A stretch of 64,000 nucleotides of DNA from CADEER01 sp965216585 (lineage in GTDB: Bacteria; Desulfobacterota; Binatia; HRBIN30; CADEER01). The translations under genes were made by a program, and so were the position numbers. Below, piece by piece: positions 20,915 to 29,358 of the stretch. The DNA lies in NCBI GenBank assembly GCA_965216585.1, contig CBDCGC010000003.1:868001-932000 (forward strand). The letters run 5' to 3'. Every line of letters begins with the position of its first letter. The first letter of the stretch is position 1. The notes under the pieces were generated by a model. The model was not told the DNA's origin and made no database searches. It saw only the letters and a list, made by a program, of their open reading frames with translations.

Positions 20915-20958
20915 AGATGTAGGGGTGTGTTCTACATCTGGATCGCAAATCATGTCAA
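20915..20958 (-). promoter_or_regulatory. nrdJ promoter with overlapping inverted-repeat operator
   Basis: Reading the minus strand, TTGACA (20953-20958), an 18-base spacer and TAGAAC (20929-20934) form a plausible sigma70 promoter. AGATGTAG (20915-20922) and CTACATCT (20932-20939) are a perfect inverted repeat with a nine-base centre that overlaps the -10 box. That position fits repressor binding. The repeat does not match the NrdR box as I know it, nor LexA. Confidence 0.45.
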
Positions 20959-21083
20959 GGAGAAAACGGCGATTGTGGCATTCGCCGGCGTCCCTTTCGA
21001 CGAATCGAGATTCACTTCGGGCACTCGAGCATGGCATCGCGCACCTGTCCACGCTTTGCCTCGGCCGTGCTAGTGTCGGCGTC

Positions 21084-21536
21084 GTGACCGCTCAGCGACC
21101 CACCCGAGTCGGCAACACCCTGCAGCGGGTGCTGCAGAGGATCGATCCCGACCAGCGTATGAACGCCTTCCGGGTTTGGACCTTCTGGGACGAAGAGGTC
21201 GGCGACGCGCTCGCCCGACACGCCCAGCCGGCCGGCTTTCGCGCCGGCGTGCTGTCGGTGCGCGTCGACAGCACGACCTGGATGCAGGAGCTGTCCTTCC
21301 TCAAGGAGGGAATTCGCGAACGCCTCAACCGGCGACTGGGTGAGGAGCTCATCCGCGACATCTATTTCGTCACCGGCAAGGTGACGGAGCCGTCCGCCAG
21401 AGAGGGCGAGGCCGAGGCCAGCACCGCGACTGCGGCAGCGGCGAACCGCCGTTTGCCGCTGCTACCGCGTCTCAACAACCCCGAAGTAGCGGCGCTCTTC
21501 GAACGCATCGCCCGCGCGCACGCGGCAAAGAGGTAG
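21084..21536 (+). CDS. DUF721 / DciA-like protein
   Basis: A 150-residue protein with the DUF721 pattern: an N-terminal helical segment (NTLQRVLQRIDPDQRMNAFR), VWTFWDEEVGDALARHAQPA, then VLSVRVDSTTWMQELSFLKE and GIRERLNRRLGEELIRDIYF. The family includes DciA, which loads the replicative helicase in bacteria lacking DnaC. The C-terminal third is Ala/Glu-rich and variable. The start is uncertain: the GTG at 21084 fits the family's N-terminus, and the open frame runs further upstream over the nrdJ promoter. It is divergent from nrdJ. Confidence 0.75.
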   Translation: MTAQRPTRVGNTLQRVLQRIDPDQRMNAFRVWTFWDEEVGDALARHAQPAGFRAGVLSVRVDSTTWMQELSFLKEGIRERLNRRLGEELIRDIYFVTGKVTEPSAREGEAEASTATAAAANRRLPLLPRLNNPEVAALFERIARAHAAKR

Positions 21537-21583
21537 AGCGCGACAACTCGCCGGCGCCTCTACCCGGCAACGAGTTCGCCGTC

Positions 21584-22804
21584 TCAAGTGGCGCGGCGAC
21601 TCGATTTGATGCGCAGCCGGCGCGTCGACGGATCGACCGACACCGACGCCTTGCCTTCGAGAACGGCAACCAGATCGGCGCCGACGATCTCTCGGCGCCA
21701 GCCCTGCATGATGCGCAACTCGTTGACGCCATTGCCCTGCGCATAGCACGACGCCAGACGTTGCAACTCCTTCTGCGTGGCCAACATCGACGAGGCGATC
21801 GACTTGTCGTCGGCGTGCTCGCGGACCACGCACTGCAGCAACTCGACGACGCCCGGCGCCGCCGATGGCCCTTGCGACGGAGGCGGTTGCGGCCAGTCCT
21901 CTTTCGGTGTTTCCAACGCCGCAGCGATGCGTTTGACGATCTCACCGGCGCGCCGGTCGACCTCGCGCGAGCGCACGGCGCGCAGGCCGCGCAAGCCGCT
22001 GACCGTCGTCGGCGCCCTGCGGGCAATCTCCACCAAGGCTTCGTCGCGGGCGATGCTGACCCGCGGCTTGTTGCGCTCGCGCGCCGACTCTTCACGCCAC
22101 GCCGCCAGCTCGCGCAGAACGACCAGGCCTTTCGGCCGCAGAGAGCCGCGGCCGCGCACTCGGCGAAACGCCTCTTGCGGAGCCACCGTCATGCCGCGCG
22201 CCGCACTGGCGATGCGCCCGCATTCCTCCTTGACCCAATCCCAGCGACCGAGGTCGCTCAGTCGCGCGCGCACTTTTTCGTACAAGGGCAGCAGGTAGCG
22301 CACATCGTCGACGGCGTAGGCGAGCTGCGCCTTGGTCAGCGGGCGGCGCGACCAATCGGATAGCGTTTCACTTTTCTCCAGCGTCACACCGAGCAGACGC
22401 TCGATGAGCTGCGCATAGCCGACCTGTGCTCCGTATCCGGCGAGGGCCGAGGCGATCTGGGTGTCGATCACCGGCCGCGGCAGCTCGCCGGTCAGGCTCT
22501 CGAAGAGCTCGACATCCTGTTGGGCGGCGTGCAGAATTTTCTGCACGCGTCCGTTGGCGAGGAGCTCGAAGAAGGGATCGAGCCGCTCGACGGCCCGACA
22601 ATCGATCAGCGCGACCTGCTCGCGGCTGGCGACCTGGATGAGCTCGAGCTTGGGGTAGTATGTCCGCTCACCGACGAACTCCGTATCGAGGGCGAAGCGG
22701 CGGGTGCCCGACAAGTGCTCGCACACCTGCGCCAGAGCCTTGTCATCGTTCACATGGACAATCGGCAGCTCTTCGGCGGGCGGCTTTTTGGCGCGGGTGC
22801 TCAC
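21584..22804 (-). CDS. rnd: Ribonuclease D
   Basis: A 406-residue 3'-5' exoribonuclease. The DEDD catalytic motifs are visible: FALDTEFVGERTYYP (Exo I), ILHAAQQDVELF (Exo II) and YAVDDVRYLLPLYE (Exo III, Y-type). The C-terminal half holds two HRDC-like helical regions (LRELAAWREESARERNKPR and a later one) that bind RNA. It trims tRNA and other structured RNA 3' ends. The GTG at 22804 is chosen because it lies ten bases after the egtD stop; the open frame continues through egtD but cannot be the same protein. Operonic with egtD. Confidence 0.93.
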   Translation of the reverse strand: MSTRAKKPPAEELPIVHVNDDKALAQVCEHLSGTRRFALDTEFVGERTYYPKLELIQVASREQVALIDCRAVERLDPFFELLANGRVQKILHAAQQDVELFESLTGELPRPVIDTQIASALAGYGAQVGYAQLIERLLGVTLEKSETLSDWSRRPLTKAQLAYAVDDVRYLLPLYEKVRARLSDLGRWDWVKEECGRIASAARGMTVAPQEAFRRVRGRGSLRPKGLVVLRELAAWREESARERNKPRVSIARDEALVEIARRAPTTVSGLRGLRAVRSREVDRRAGEIVKRIAAALETPKEDWPQPPPSQGPSAAPGVVELLQCVVREHADDKSIASSMLATQKELQRLASCYAQGNGVNELRIMQGWRREIVGADLVAVLEGKASVSVDPSTRRLRIKSSRRAT

Positions 22805-22814
22805 GCTGGGGGCT

Positions 22815-23798
22815 CTACACGACCGCTGCGGCAAGTGCCAGCGCGAGGCCGAAGTAGCCATCGGCCGATTCGTACCAGCGCTGTGGCACAAAGCCTCCGG
22901 CGCGCAACAGGTTTTCCGCCGAGCCGCGGGTGAATTTTCGGCTGATTTCCGTCCGCACGGACTCGCCGGCGGCAAATTCCACGCTGAGGTCGGCCGCCGC
23001 GATGCGCACCTGCTGTGGCCGCAGCGACCGCAGGTGCATTTCGATCTGGGATTGGTTCTGATTGTAGAACGCGTCGTGCTCGAAGGCGTCGTAGTCGAAA
23101 TCGCCGTCGAGCTCGCGGTTGATGACGTGCAGCACGTTGCGGTTGAACCGCGCCGTCACTCCGGCGGCGTCGTTGTAGGCGGCGTCGAGCACGGCCACCG
23201 GTTTGACCAGATCGAAACCGATGAGTAGAGCGTCGTCACGGCGCAACTGGCCCTGCAGCGCGCGCAGGAAACGCCGCGCCTCGATCTCGGAGAAGTTGCC
23301 GATGGTACTGCCGAGGAATGCGACCATGCGCGTCTCACTCGGCGGCAGATGGCGCAGGTGATGCTCGTAGTCGCCGACGATGCCGTGCACGTGCAAGCTG
23401 GGATAGTCCTCGCAAAGAACGGCGGCAGAGCGCCGCAACATCTCCTCACTGACATCGACCGGCACATAACAAGCGTCCCCGGGCAACGCCGTCAAGGCGT
23501 CGAGCAGGGTTCGCGTCTTGCGCGAAGCGCCGCTGCCGAGCTCGACGAGCTGGCCCGGGCGCAGATCGCCGACCACTTCCCCGGCAATCTCGGCGAGCAC
23601 TTTCTCCTCGGTGCGGGTCGGGTAGTACTCGGGCTGATTGCAGATCTCGTCGAAGAGGCGCGCGCCCACTTCGTCGTAGAAGTATTTCGGTGGCAAAGTC
23701 TTCGGCGTCGTGCCGAGGCCGTTGCGCACATCGGCGATCATCACCTGCCGCGGATCGCCCAGGGAGTGGACGTCGATGACCAGGCGCGGCCGCTGCAT
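22815..23798 (-). CDS. egtD: EgtD-like L-histidine N-alpha-methyltransferase
   Basis: A 327-residue SAM-dependent methyltransferase, the same length as mycobacterial EgtD. Diagnostic segments are LPPKYFYDEVGARLFDEICN, QPEYYPTRTEEKVL, LVELGSGASRKTRTLLDAL (SAM site), VAFLGSTIGNF and AGVTARFNRNVLHVINREL. The family trimethylates histidine to hercynine, the first step of ergothioneine synthesis. EgtB, the sulfoxide synthase, is absent from this window, so the pathway may be completed elsewhere or the product may be hercynine. The ATG at 23798 has GGAGG only two bases upstream, unusually close; a GTG at 23846 would add 16 residues. Confidence 0.88.
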   Translation of the reverse strand: MQRPRLVIDVHSLGDPRQVMIADVRNGLGTTPKTLPPKYFYDEVGARLFDEICNQPEYYPTRTEEKVLAEIAGEVVGDLRPGQLVELGSGASRKTRTLLDALTALPGDACYVPVDVSEEMLRRSAAVLCEDYPSLHVHGIVGDYEHHLRHLPPSETRMVAFLGSTIGNFSEIEARRFLRALQGQLRRDDALLIGFDLVKPVAVLDAAYNDAAGVTARFNRNVLHVINRELDGDFDYDAFEHDAFYNQNQSQIEMHLRSLRPQQVRIAAADLSVEFAAGESVRTEISRKFTRGSAENLLRAGGFVPQRWYESADGYFGLALALAAAVV

Positions 23799-23934
23799 AG
23801 CCTCCGGCGGGGCGTCGTCGTTCTCTTTGCGTCGGATCTGCGGCACGGCTGATTTCCCGCGGGCGCTGGCGCGAATCCGCCCGCTGCTTGCAGCCTTGCA
23901 ACGACACCGCCGGGGATCGCTGCCCCAAACCGCC

Positions 23935-23957
23935 GCGGTCGACCGCCTGCATACAAT
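23935..23957 (+). promoter_or_regulatory. Perfect 12-bp palindrome next to a -10-like box
   Basis: In the 295-base gap between divergent egtD and the ABC importer genes, GCGGTCGACCGC (23935-23946) is a perfect palindrome. TACAAT follows at 23952-23957, readable as a -10 box for the importer; no good -35 is seen. The rest of the gap shows nothing recognisable. Confidence 0.25.
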
Positions 23958-24093
23958 ATGGAGGCGCGACCTGCAGCGCAAGGCGCAGCTCCTCAGGCGC
24001 ACGTCGATGGGGCATCGCTTGCGGTTGTGGTACAAGGTCGCTGGACGCGGTGCGCGTCGTCGTGACGGTGATGGAGAGTGTGGACCACATACG

Positions 24094-24849
24094 ATGATCG
24101 TGCTCGACGGAGTTTCCAAAACCTACCCGGGTGGCCACCGGGCCCTCCATCGCGTCACTCTCGAGGTCCCGGCGGCAACCACCCTGGCGCTGCTCGGACC
24201 GTCGGGGTGTGGCAAGACGACGACGCTGCGCTTGATCAACCGACTGATCGAGGCGAGCAGCGGCCGTGTGTCGATCGACGGCAGCGACGTGCGCTCGCTC
24301 GACGCCATCGAGCTGCGCCGCGGTATCGGCTACGTCGTCCAGGAGGCGGCTCTCTTTCCCCACATGACGGCGGCGCAGAACGTCGAAACGGTACCGCGCC
24401 TACTCGGCTGGCCGGCGGCGCGGCGGGCGGCGCGCCGCCGCGAGCTCTTCGATCTCATCGGCTTGGATCACGGCGATTTCGCCGGCCGCTACCCGAGCCA
24501 GATGAGCGGCGGACAGCGCCAGCGCGTCGGCCTGGCGCGCGCCCTCGCCGCCGATCCGCAAGTGGTGCTGATGGACGAGCCCTACGGCGCCCTCGATCCG
24601 ATGACGCGCCGCCAACTGCAGGACCACTTCCTCGAGCTCAAGGCCGAGCTCGGCAAGACCATGGTGCTGGTCACGCACGACGTCGACGAGGCCCTGCGAC
24701 TGGCCGACCGCATCGCGATTCTCGTCGACGGCGAGATCGCACAGATCGGCACGCCAGCCGAGTTGCGCGCCGCCGGCCGCACCGGCGGCGTCATTGGCGA
24801 CTTCCTGGGCAACTCCCCGGCCAACACCGCACGCACCGGCGATGACTAG
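24094..24849 (+). CDS. Osmoprotectant ABC importer, ATP-binding subunit (OpuCA/ProV-like)
   Basis: A 251-residue ABC ATPase: Walker A GPSGCGKT near residue 35, Q-loop VVQEAALFPH, signature MSGGQRQRVGLARAL, Walker B VVLMDEPYGALDP and switch LVTHDVDEALRLAD. The 'LINRLIEASSGRVSIDG' and 'DPMTRRQLQDHF' segments match the glycine betaine/choline/osmoprotectant subclass. It lacks the C-terminal CBS pair of some OpuCA proteins. It overlaps the next gene by eight bases, so the two make one importer. Confidence 0.92.
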   Translation: MIVLDGVSKTYPGGHRALHRVTLEVPAATTLALLGPSGCGKTTTLRLINRLIEASSGRVSIDGSDVRSLDAIELRRGIGYVVQEAALFPHMTAAQNVETVPRLLGWPAARRAARRRELFDLIGLDHGDFAGRYPSQMSGGQRQRVGLARALAADPQVVLMDEPYGALDPMTRRQLQDHFLELKAELGKTMVLVTHDVDEALRLADRIAILVDGEIAQIGTPAELRAAGRTGGVIGDFLGNSPANTARTGDD

Positions 24850-26410
24850 CGAGGATGAAGCGACCGGCTCGGTCCCTGCCGTCAGCGCCCGGCCTTGGCG
24901 GGCCTTGCTACTCACTGCGCTGCTGCTGCTACCCGTGCGTGTCGCCGCGGAAACGGTCGTCGTCGGCGCCAAGGCGTTCACCGAAAGCGCCATCCTGGCA
25001 GAGCTGATGGCGCAGGTCATCGCAGCCCACACCACTGCCGAGGTCGAGCGCCGCTTCAATCTGGCCGGCACCCAGGTCTGCTTCGAAGCGTTGCGCGGCG
25101 GCGAGATCGACGTCTACGCCGAGTACACCGGCACCGGCTTGCGCAACATTCTCGGCGACGAGTCGAGCGCCGTCAGCCCCACCACCGCCTTCGCCACGGT
25201 CACCCGCGAGTTCTCCCAGCGCTACCAACTCGACTGGCTCTCACCGCTCGGCTTCGACAACACCTACGTCCTGCTCATGCGCCCGCAGCAGGCGCGACGC
25301 CTCGCCATTGAAACCATCTCCGACCTCGTACGACATCCACTTCGCTTCGGCTTGTCGCACGAGTTTCTCGACCGACCCGACGGCCTACCGGGGCTGCGCC
25401 GCGCCTACGGGCTGCGCGACGTCGATACCGTCGGCTTGTCGCACGATCTCGCCTATCAGGGGTTGATCGAGGGCTCGATCGACGTCACCGACGGCTACTC
25501 GACGGATGCCAAAATCCTCCGCCACGGCCTCTTCGCGGTGACCGACGACCGCGGCTTCTTTCCACCCTACGAGGCGGCGCCGCTGGTGCGCCGCGATCTC
25601 GACGAGCGCGTACCGGGCGCCGTCGCGGCGCTGCGGCTACTCGCCGGCCGCATCGATGCGGCGGCGATGCGGCGGATGAATTTCGAGGTCGAAGACGAAC
25701 GGCGCGAGCCCGCCGCCGTCGCCGCCGCCTTTCTCGCTGAGCTCGGTCTCGCCACGGCGCCGACTGTGGCGGCGCCGCGCCAGCGCTCCTTCGCGGCGCT
25801 GTTCTACGAACGCCGCTGGCAGACCCTCGGGCTGACACTGCGCCATCTGTCGCTGACCGGCAGCGCCGTCTTGCTCGCCTGCGCCGCCGGCATCCCCCTC
25901 GGTATCGCCGCCAGCCGCGTGCCGGCGATCGCCAAGACCGCGCTCGGCACCGCCGCCGTCATGCAGACCATCCCGTCGATCGCCTTGCTCGCCTTCATGT
26001 TGCCGTTCTTCGGCATCGGCACCAAGCCAGCCCTCGTCGCGCTGTTCCTCTACGCCTTGCTGCCGGTGCTGCGCAACACCGTCAGCGGCATCGCCAGCAT
26101 TCCCGCTCCACTGATCGACGTCGGCCGCGGGCTCGGCATGCGCGACTCCCAGCTCCTGCGCCAGGTCGAGCTGCCTCTGGCGGCACCGATCATCATGGCC
26201 GGCATCCGCACGGCGACAGTGATCGCCGTCGGCACTGCCACCCTCGCCGCTTTCGTCGGTGCCGGCGGCTTGGGCGACCCGATCGTCACCGGCCTGTCGA
26301 CCACCGACTACGCGCTCGTCCTCTGCGGCGCCCTGCCGGCCGCCGCCCTCGCCATTGCTCTCGACTACCTGCTCGGCATCGTCGAGCGGCGCACCCAACC
26401 GCGCTCGTAG
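24842..26410 (+). CDS. Fused osmoprotectant binding protein-permease
   Basis: A 522-residue fusion. After a signal/anchor segment (ALLLTALLLLPVRVAAE), an OpuAC/OsmX-type substrate-binding domain spans about 37-300 (VVVGAKAFTESAILAELMAQ; VYAEYTGTG; DVTDGYSTDA). A ProW/OpuCB-type permease with about six helices spans about 315-515, including the EAA-like loop GLGMRDSQLLRQVELPLAAP. The binding domain comes first and the permease second, the reverse of the better-known permease-binding fusions. With the ATPase it forms a two-gene importer for betaine-like compatible solutes; the exact ligand is unknown. ATG at 24842, inside the end of the ATPase gene. Confidence 0.9.
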   Translation: MTSEDEATGSVPAVSARPWRALLLTALLLLPVRVAAETVVVGAKAFTESAILAELMAQVIAAHTTAEVERRFNLAGTQVCFEALRGGEIDVYAEYTGTGLRNILGDESSAVSPTTAFATVTREFSQRYQLDWLSPLGFDNTYVLLMRPQQARRLAIETISDLVRHPLRFGLSHEFLDRPDGLPGLRRAYGLRDVDTVGLSHDLAYQGLIEGSIDVTDGYSTDAKILRHGLFAVTDDRGFFPPYEAAPLVRRDLDERVPGAVAALRLLAGRIDAAAMRRMNFEVEDERREPAAVAAAFLAELGLATAPTVAAPRQRSFAALFYERRWQTLGLTLRHLSLTGSAVLLACAAGIPLGIAASRVPAIAKTALGTAAVMQTIPSIALLAFMLPFFGIGTKPALVALFLYALLPVLRNTVSGIASIPAPLIDVGRGLGMRDSQLLRQVELPLAAPIIMAGIRTATVIAVGTATLAAFVGAGGLGDPIVTGLSTTDYALVLCGALPAAALAIALDYLLGIVERRTQPRS

Positions 26411-26429
26411 GGACGCCGGCGACAGTCCA

Positions 26430-27554
26430 TCAGCCAGTGGCCTCCTGGCCGATCGCCTCGAGGAACTTCTCGTGGATGATCTCGCAGGCGAGACGATAGA
26501 GCTGTTCGCGGTCGTTGTGCTGAGCGAGAAAACCGATCGGAATCTGGAAGGCGCCCTTGTCGCGCACGTTGCCGCCGCCGTAGTGATTGCCTCGCTCTTC
26601 GTCGATGCCGAAGGCCTTCTTCAGGAAGGCGTCGGGATTGACGGTATCCGAACGCGTACGCAGTGAGCCGTCGATGGTACGGCCGTCGACCACACCGAAA
26701 ACCAGCACCGTGTCGATGCCGGCGCGCGAGAGCAGGAAATCCGCTGCCTGCGGAATGCCGTCGCGGTTCTCTTTGCGCACGAAGCCGACGTCGCTGAACA
26801 GATAGTTGTCGTAGACACGCCGGCGCTCGAGCGCCGACTGGATCATGTCCATCACCGCCGGGCTGACCGACTGGGCCGAGATCTTGCGCAACAGCGCCTG
26901 GTCGACCGCCGGCCACAGGTAAGCCGAGGCGACGAAGTCGAGCTGACACGCCTCGAGATAGAGGCGCGTGTCGGCGCGCACGCCGTGAATCAACGCCGTC
27001 GCCAGCTTCTCGTGCTCCGGTTCGTTCGGATCGAGACCATCGGGAAAGGCCTCGCGCAGATACTCGGCGACGATGCCACAGGTCGATCCCGCGTCTTCGC
27101 GAACGTCGATGAAGTCGGCGTCGAGCTTTTTGACTCGCTTGTGGTGGTCGACGACGGCAACCAGCCGTTTTTCGGCCAGCTCGTCCTGGATCGGCGTGCT
27201 GTCCACCTTTTGCGTGTCGACCAGCGCATAGATGTCAAACCCCGAGAGGTCCGTGCGCTCGTCGTAGAGCCACAAGTCGAGCTCGAGCTGCTTGACGAGA
27301 GCCCGGTTCTCCTGGTGACTCACCTCGTGGAAAGACAAGATGTTGGTCTGGATCTCGAACTGCCTGGCGAGCAACTGCAGGGCCAGCCCCGAACCGATGT
27401 TGTCCGGATCCGGGTAGCCGACGAGCACCACCAGCAACTTCTCGCCGCGGTGCTTTTCGAGCACCGCCGCCAGCTCCGACCACCGGCTCGGACCCAATTT
27501 GTCCGGTCGCACGGCGCGCAGCCGCGGTTCTTCCGCTGTCTCGGGCTTTGCCAT
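26430..27554 (-). CDS. DHH-family phosphoesterase (NrnA-like)
   Basis: A 374-residue protein. The N-terminal DHH domain has GYPDPDNIGSGLALQ and the family signature VVDHHK at 136-138. The C-terminal DHHA1 domain ends in GGGNVRDKGAFQIPIG. The group covers nanoRNases, pAp phosphatases and cyclic-dinucleotide hydrolases; the substrate cannot be fixed here. The motif I D-x-D-x-I-G-S is intact. Two ATGs lie in tandem (27557, 27554); the Shine-Dalgarno GAGGAGG is five bases from the second, so 27554 is chosen. Confidence 0.85.
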   Translation of the reverse strand: MAKPETAEEPRLRAVRPDKLGPSRWSELAAVLEKHRGEKLLVVLVGYPDPDNIGSGLALQLLARQFEIQTNILSFHEVSHQENRALVKQLELDLWLYDERTDLSGFDIYALVDTQKVDSTPIQDELAEKRLVAVVDHHKRVKKLDADFIDVREDAGSTCGIVAEYLREAFPDGLDPNEPEHEKLATALIHGVRADTRLYLEACQLDFVASAYLWPAVDQALLRKISAQSVSPAVMDMIQSALERRRVYDNYLFSDVGFVRKENRDGIPQAADFLLSRAGIDTVLVFGVVDGRTIDGSLRTRSDTVNPDAFLKKAFGIDEERGNHYGGGNVRDKGAFQIPIGFLAQHNDREQLYRLACEIIHEKFLEAIGQEATG

Positions 27555-27971
27555 CATTCCTCCTCACCGCCGGCGATTGCCCCGGCGGCCGGCCCACGGG
27601 CCGGATTCACTTGCAGGACCGCACCACCCATCCCCCGGAAAGGCGCGGTCGCACTTCGATCGTTTGGCGTTGGCGTCTGCATGGACGTCGCGGAGGTTCG
27701 TCGATTCTCCGACCTCCGGGCGCGGCTTCTGGCCCACCGGCCACCGCGCGTGTTCGCTGCTTGGAAATTACCATTCACACCCCACCAATCCAACCGACAA
27801 CACGCCCCGATTAGCCCGGCGGCCAGCAGGGGGCAACACTTTTCTCTGTAAATCGACCTGCCCTCGCAAACCACAAAATGAAAAACATTCTATTATTATA
27901 AATGGTTAGAGAATAATATACCGTCGTTCTGCAATGGTGAGGTCGGATCTGGGGCGCGAATGTCACGCGCT
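27555..27971. other. Intergenic region with an AT-rich island
   Basis: About 420 bases between serS and the DHH gene, both on the minus strand, with no convincing gene. Most of it is GC-rich like the genome, but 27868-27925 is strongly AT-rich, including CTATTATTATAAATGG and AATAATATACC. Read on the minus strand it offers a TATAAT box near 27900 that could serve the DHH gene, without a good -35. No hairpin terminator for serS was found. Confidence 0.4.
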
Positions 27972-29246
27972 TCAGGCGGTGGCGGCGATCTTTTCGAAGC
28001 CGGTGTAGTGGCGCAGCGGCTCGGGGATCTCGATGCTGCCGTCGGCCTGCTGGTAGGTTTCCAGCACGGCGATGAGGATGCGCGGCAGGGCTAGGCCCGA
28101 TCCATTCAGAGTGTGCACCAGCTCCGGCTTGGCGCGCGCTTGTGGGCGATAGCGGATCCAGGCGCGGCGCGCCTGAAAATCGCGGAAGTTGGAGCACGAG
28201 CTGACCTCCAGCCACTCACCGCAGCCGGGCGCCCAGACCTCGACGTCGTACTTCATGGCGGCGACGAAGGAGAGGTCGCCGGTACACATCTGCACGACCC
28301 GGTGGCGCAGGCCGAGACGCCGGCACACGTCTTCGGCATCGTCGAGCAGACTGAGCAGCTCCGCGTCGGAGTCTTCGGGGCGGACGAACTTCACCATCTC
28401 GACCTTGTCGAACTGATGCCCGCGCTTGATGCCGCGCACGTCGCGGCCGGCCGACATCTTCTCGCGGCGAAAACAGGGCGAATACGCGACGTGGCGGAGC
28501 GGCAATTGGTCAGCCTCGAATACCTCGTCGCGGTAGAGGTTGGTGACCGGCACCTCGGCGGTCGGTACGAACCAGTAGTCCTCTTCCGCATCGCGGTAGA
28601 GGTTGTCGCCAAACTTGGGCAGGTTGCCGGTACCGACCAGACACTCCTCGCGCACCATCGCCGGCGGGTAGACCTCAGTGTAGCCGTGCTCGGTGGTGTG
28701 CAAGTCGAGCATCCAGTTGATCAACGCCCGTTGCAGCCGCGCCCCTTGCTGGCGCAACACGTAGAACCGCGAGCCCGACACCTTGACGCCGCGCTCGAAG
28801 TCGATGATGCCGAGCTTCTCGCCGAGGTCCCAATGCGCCGCCGGGGCAAAGTCGAAGGTCGCTTCATCTCCCTCTTCGCGCACGACGACGTTGGCTGACT
28901 CGTCGGCGCCCACCGGCACGTCGGGGTGGGGAATGTTGGGCAGGTGCAACATCGCCGCCTCGAGCTCCGACTCCGCCGCCGCCAACTCCTTCTCCAGCAC
29001 GCCGATGCGATCGCCGACAGCGCGCATTTCCGCCACCAGCGGCTCCCGCTCTGCGGCCGACATCTTGCCGATTCGCTTCGACGTCTGCGAGCGCTGGTTG
29101 CGCAAGCTCTCGACCTCGCCGATCAGCTGGCGCCGCCGGCCGTCGCGCGCCAACACGGAGTCGATCTCGGCGGCGTCGACACCAACCGTCGCCAGCGCAC
29201 TCTTCACCGCCTCCGGCGTTTCGCGAATCACCCGAATGTCGAGCAT
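27972..29246 (-). CDS. serS: Seryl-tRNA synthetase
   Basis: A 424-residue class II aminoacyl-tRNA synthetase of normal length. An N-terminal long coiled-coil tRNA-binding arm (about 30-100) is followed by the catalytic core. Motif 2 is FRREKMSAGRDVRGIKRGHQ, with FDKVEMVKF following; motif 3 is NGSGLALPRILIAVLE. TAEVPVTNLYRDE and SSCSNFRDFQARR are typical serine/ATP pocket segments. It charges tRNA-Ser (and tRNA-Sec) in the cytosol. Upstream, about 110 bases separate it from the 63-bp repeat array. Confidence 0.98.
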   Translation of the reverse strand: MLDIRVIRETPEAVKSALATVGVDAAEIDSVLARDGRRRQLIGEVESLRNQRSQTSKRIGKMSAAEREPLVAEMRAVGDRIGVLEKELAAAESELEAAMLHLPNIPHPDVPVGADESANVVVREEGDEATFDFAPAAHWDLGEKLGIIDFERGVKVSGSRFYVLRQQGARLQRALINWMLDLHTTEHGYTEVYPPAMVREECLVGTGNLPKFGDNLYRDAEEDYWFVPTAEVPVTNLYRDEVFEADQLPLRHVAYSPCFRREKMSAGRDVRGIKRGHQFDKVEMVKFVRPEDSDAELLSLLDDAEDVCRRLGLRHRVVQMCTGDLSFVAAMKYDVEVWAPGCGEWLEVSSCSNFRDFQARRAWIRYRPQARAKPELVHTLNGSGLALPRILIAVLETYQQADGSIEIPEPLRHYTGFEKIAATA

Positions 29247-29358
29247 GACGTCGCGCTAGCACGCGACCGGCAGCGAAGAAAGGTCTGCCGACACAAAGAC
29301 CACGGAGAAGGGACTCTTCAACCACTGAGATCCATTGAGCTCCACGGCGAAAAACTTG

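Noticed and set aside
20881..21083. Cobalamin riboswitch upstream of nrdJ
   Set aside because: I looked for the conserved B12-box and core stems in the leader and found none; a promoter plus inverted repeat explains the region better.
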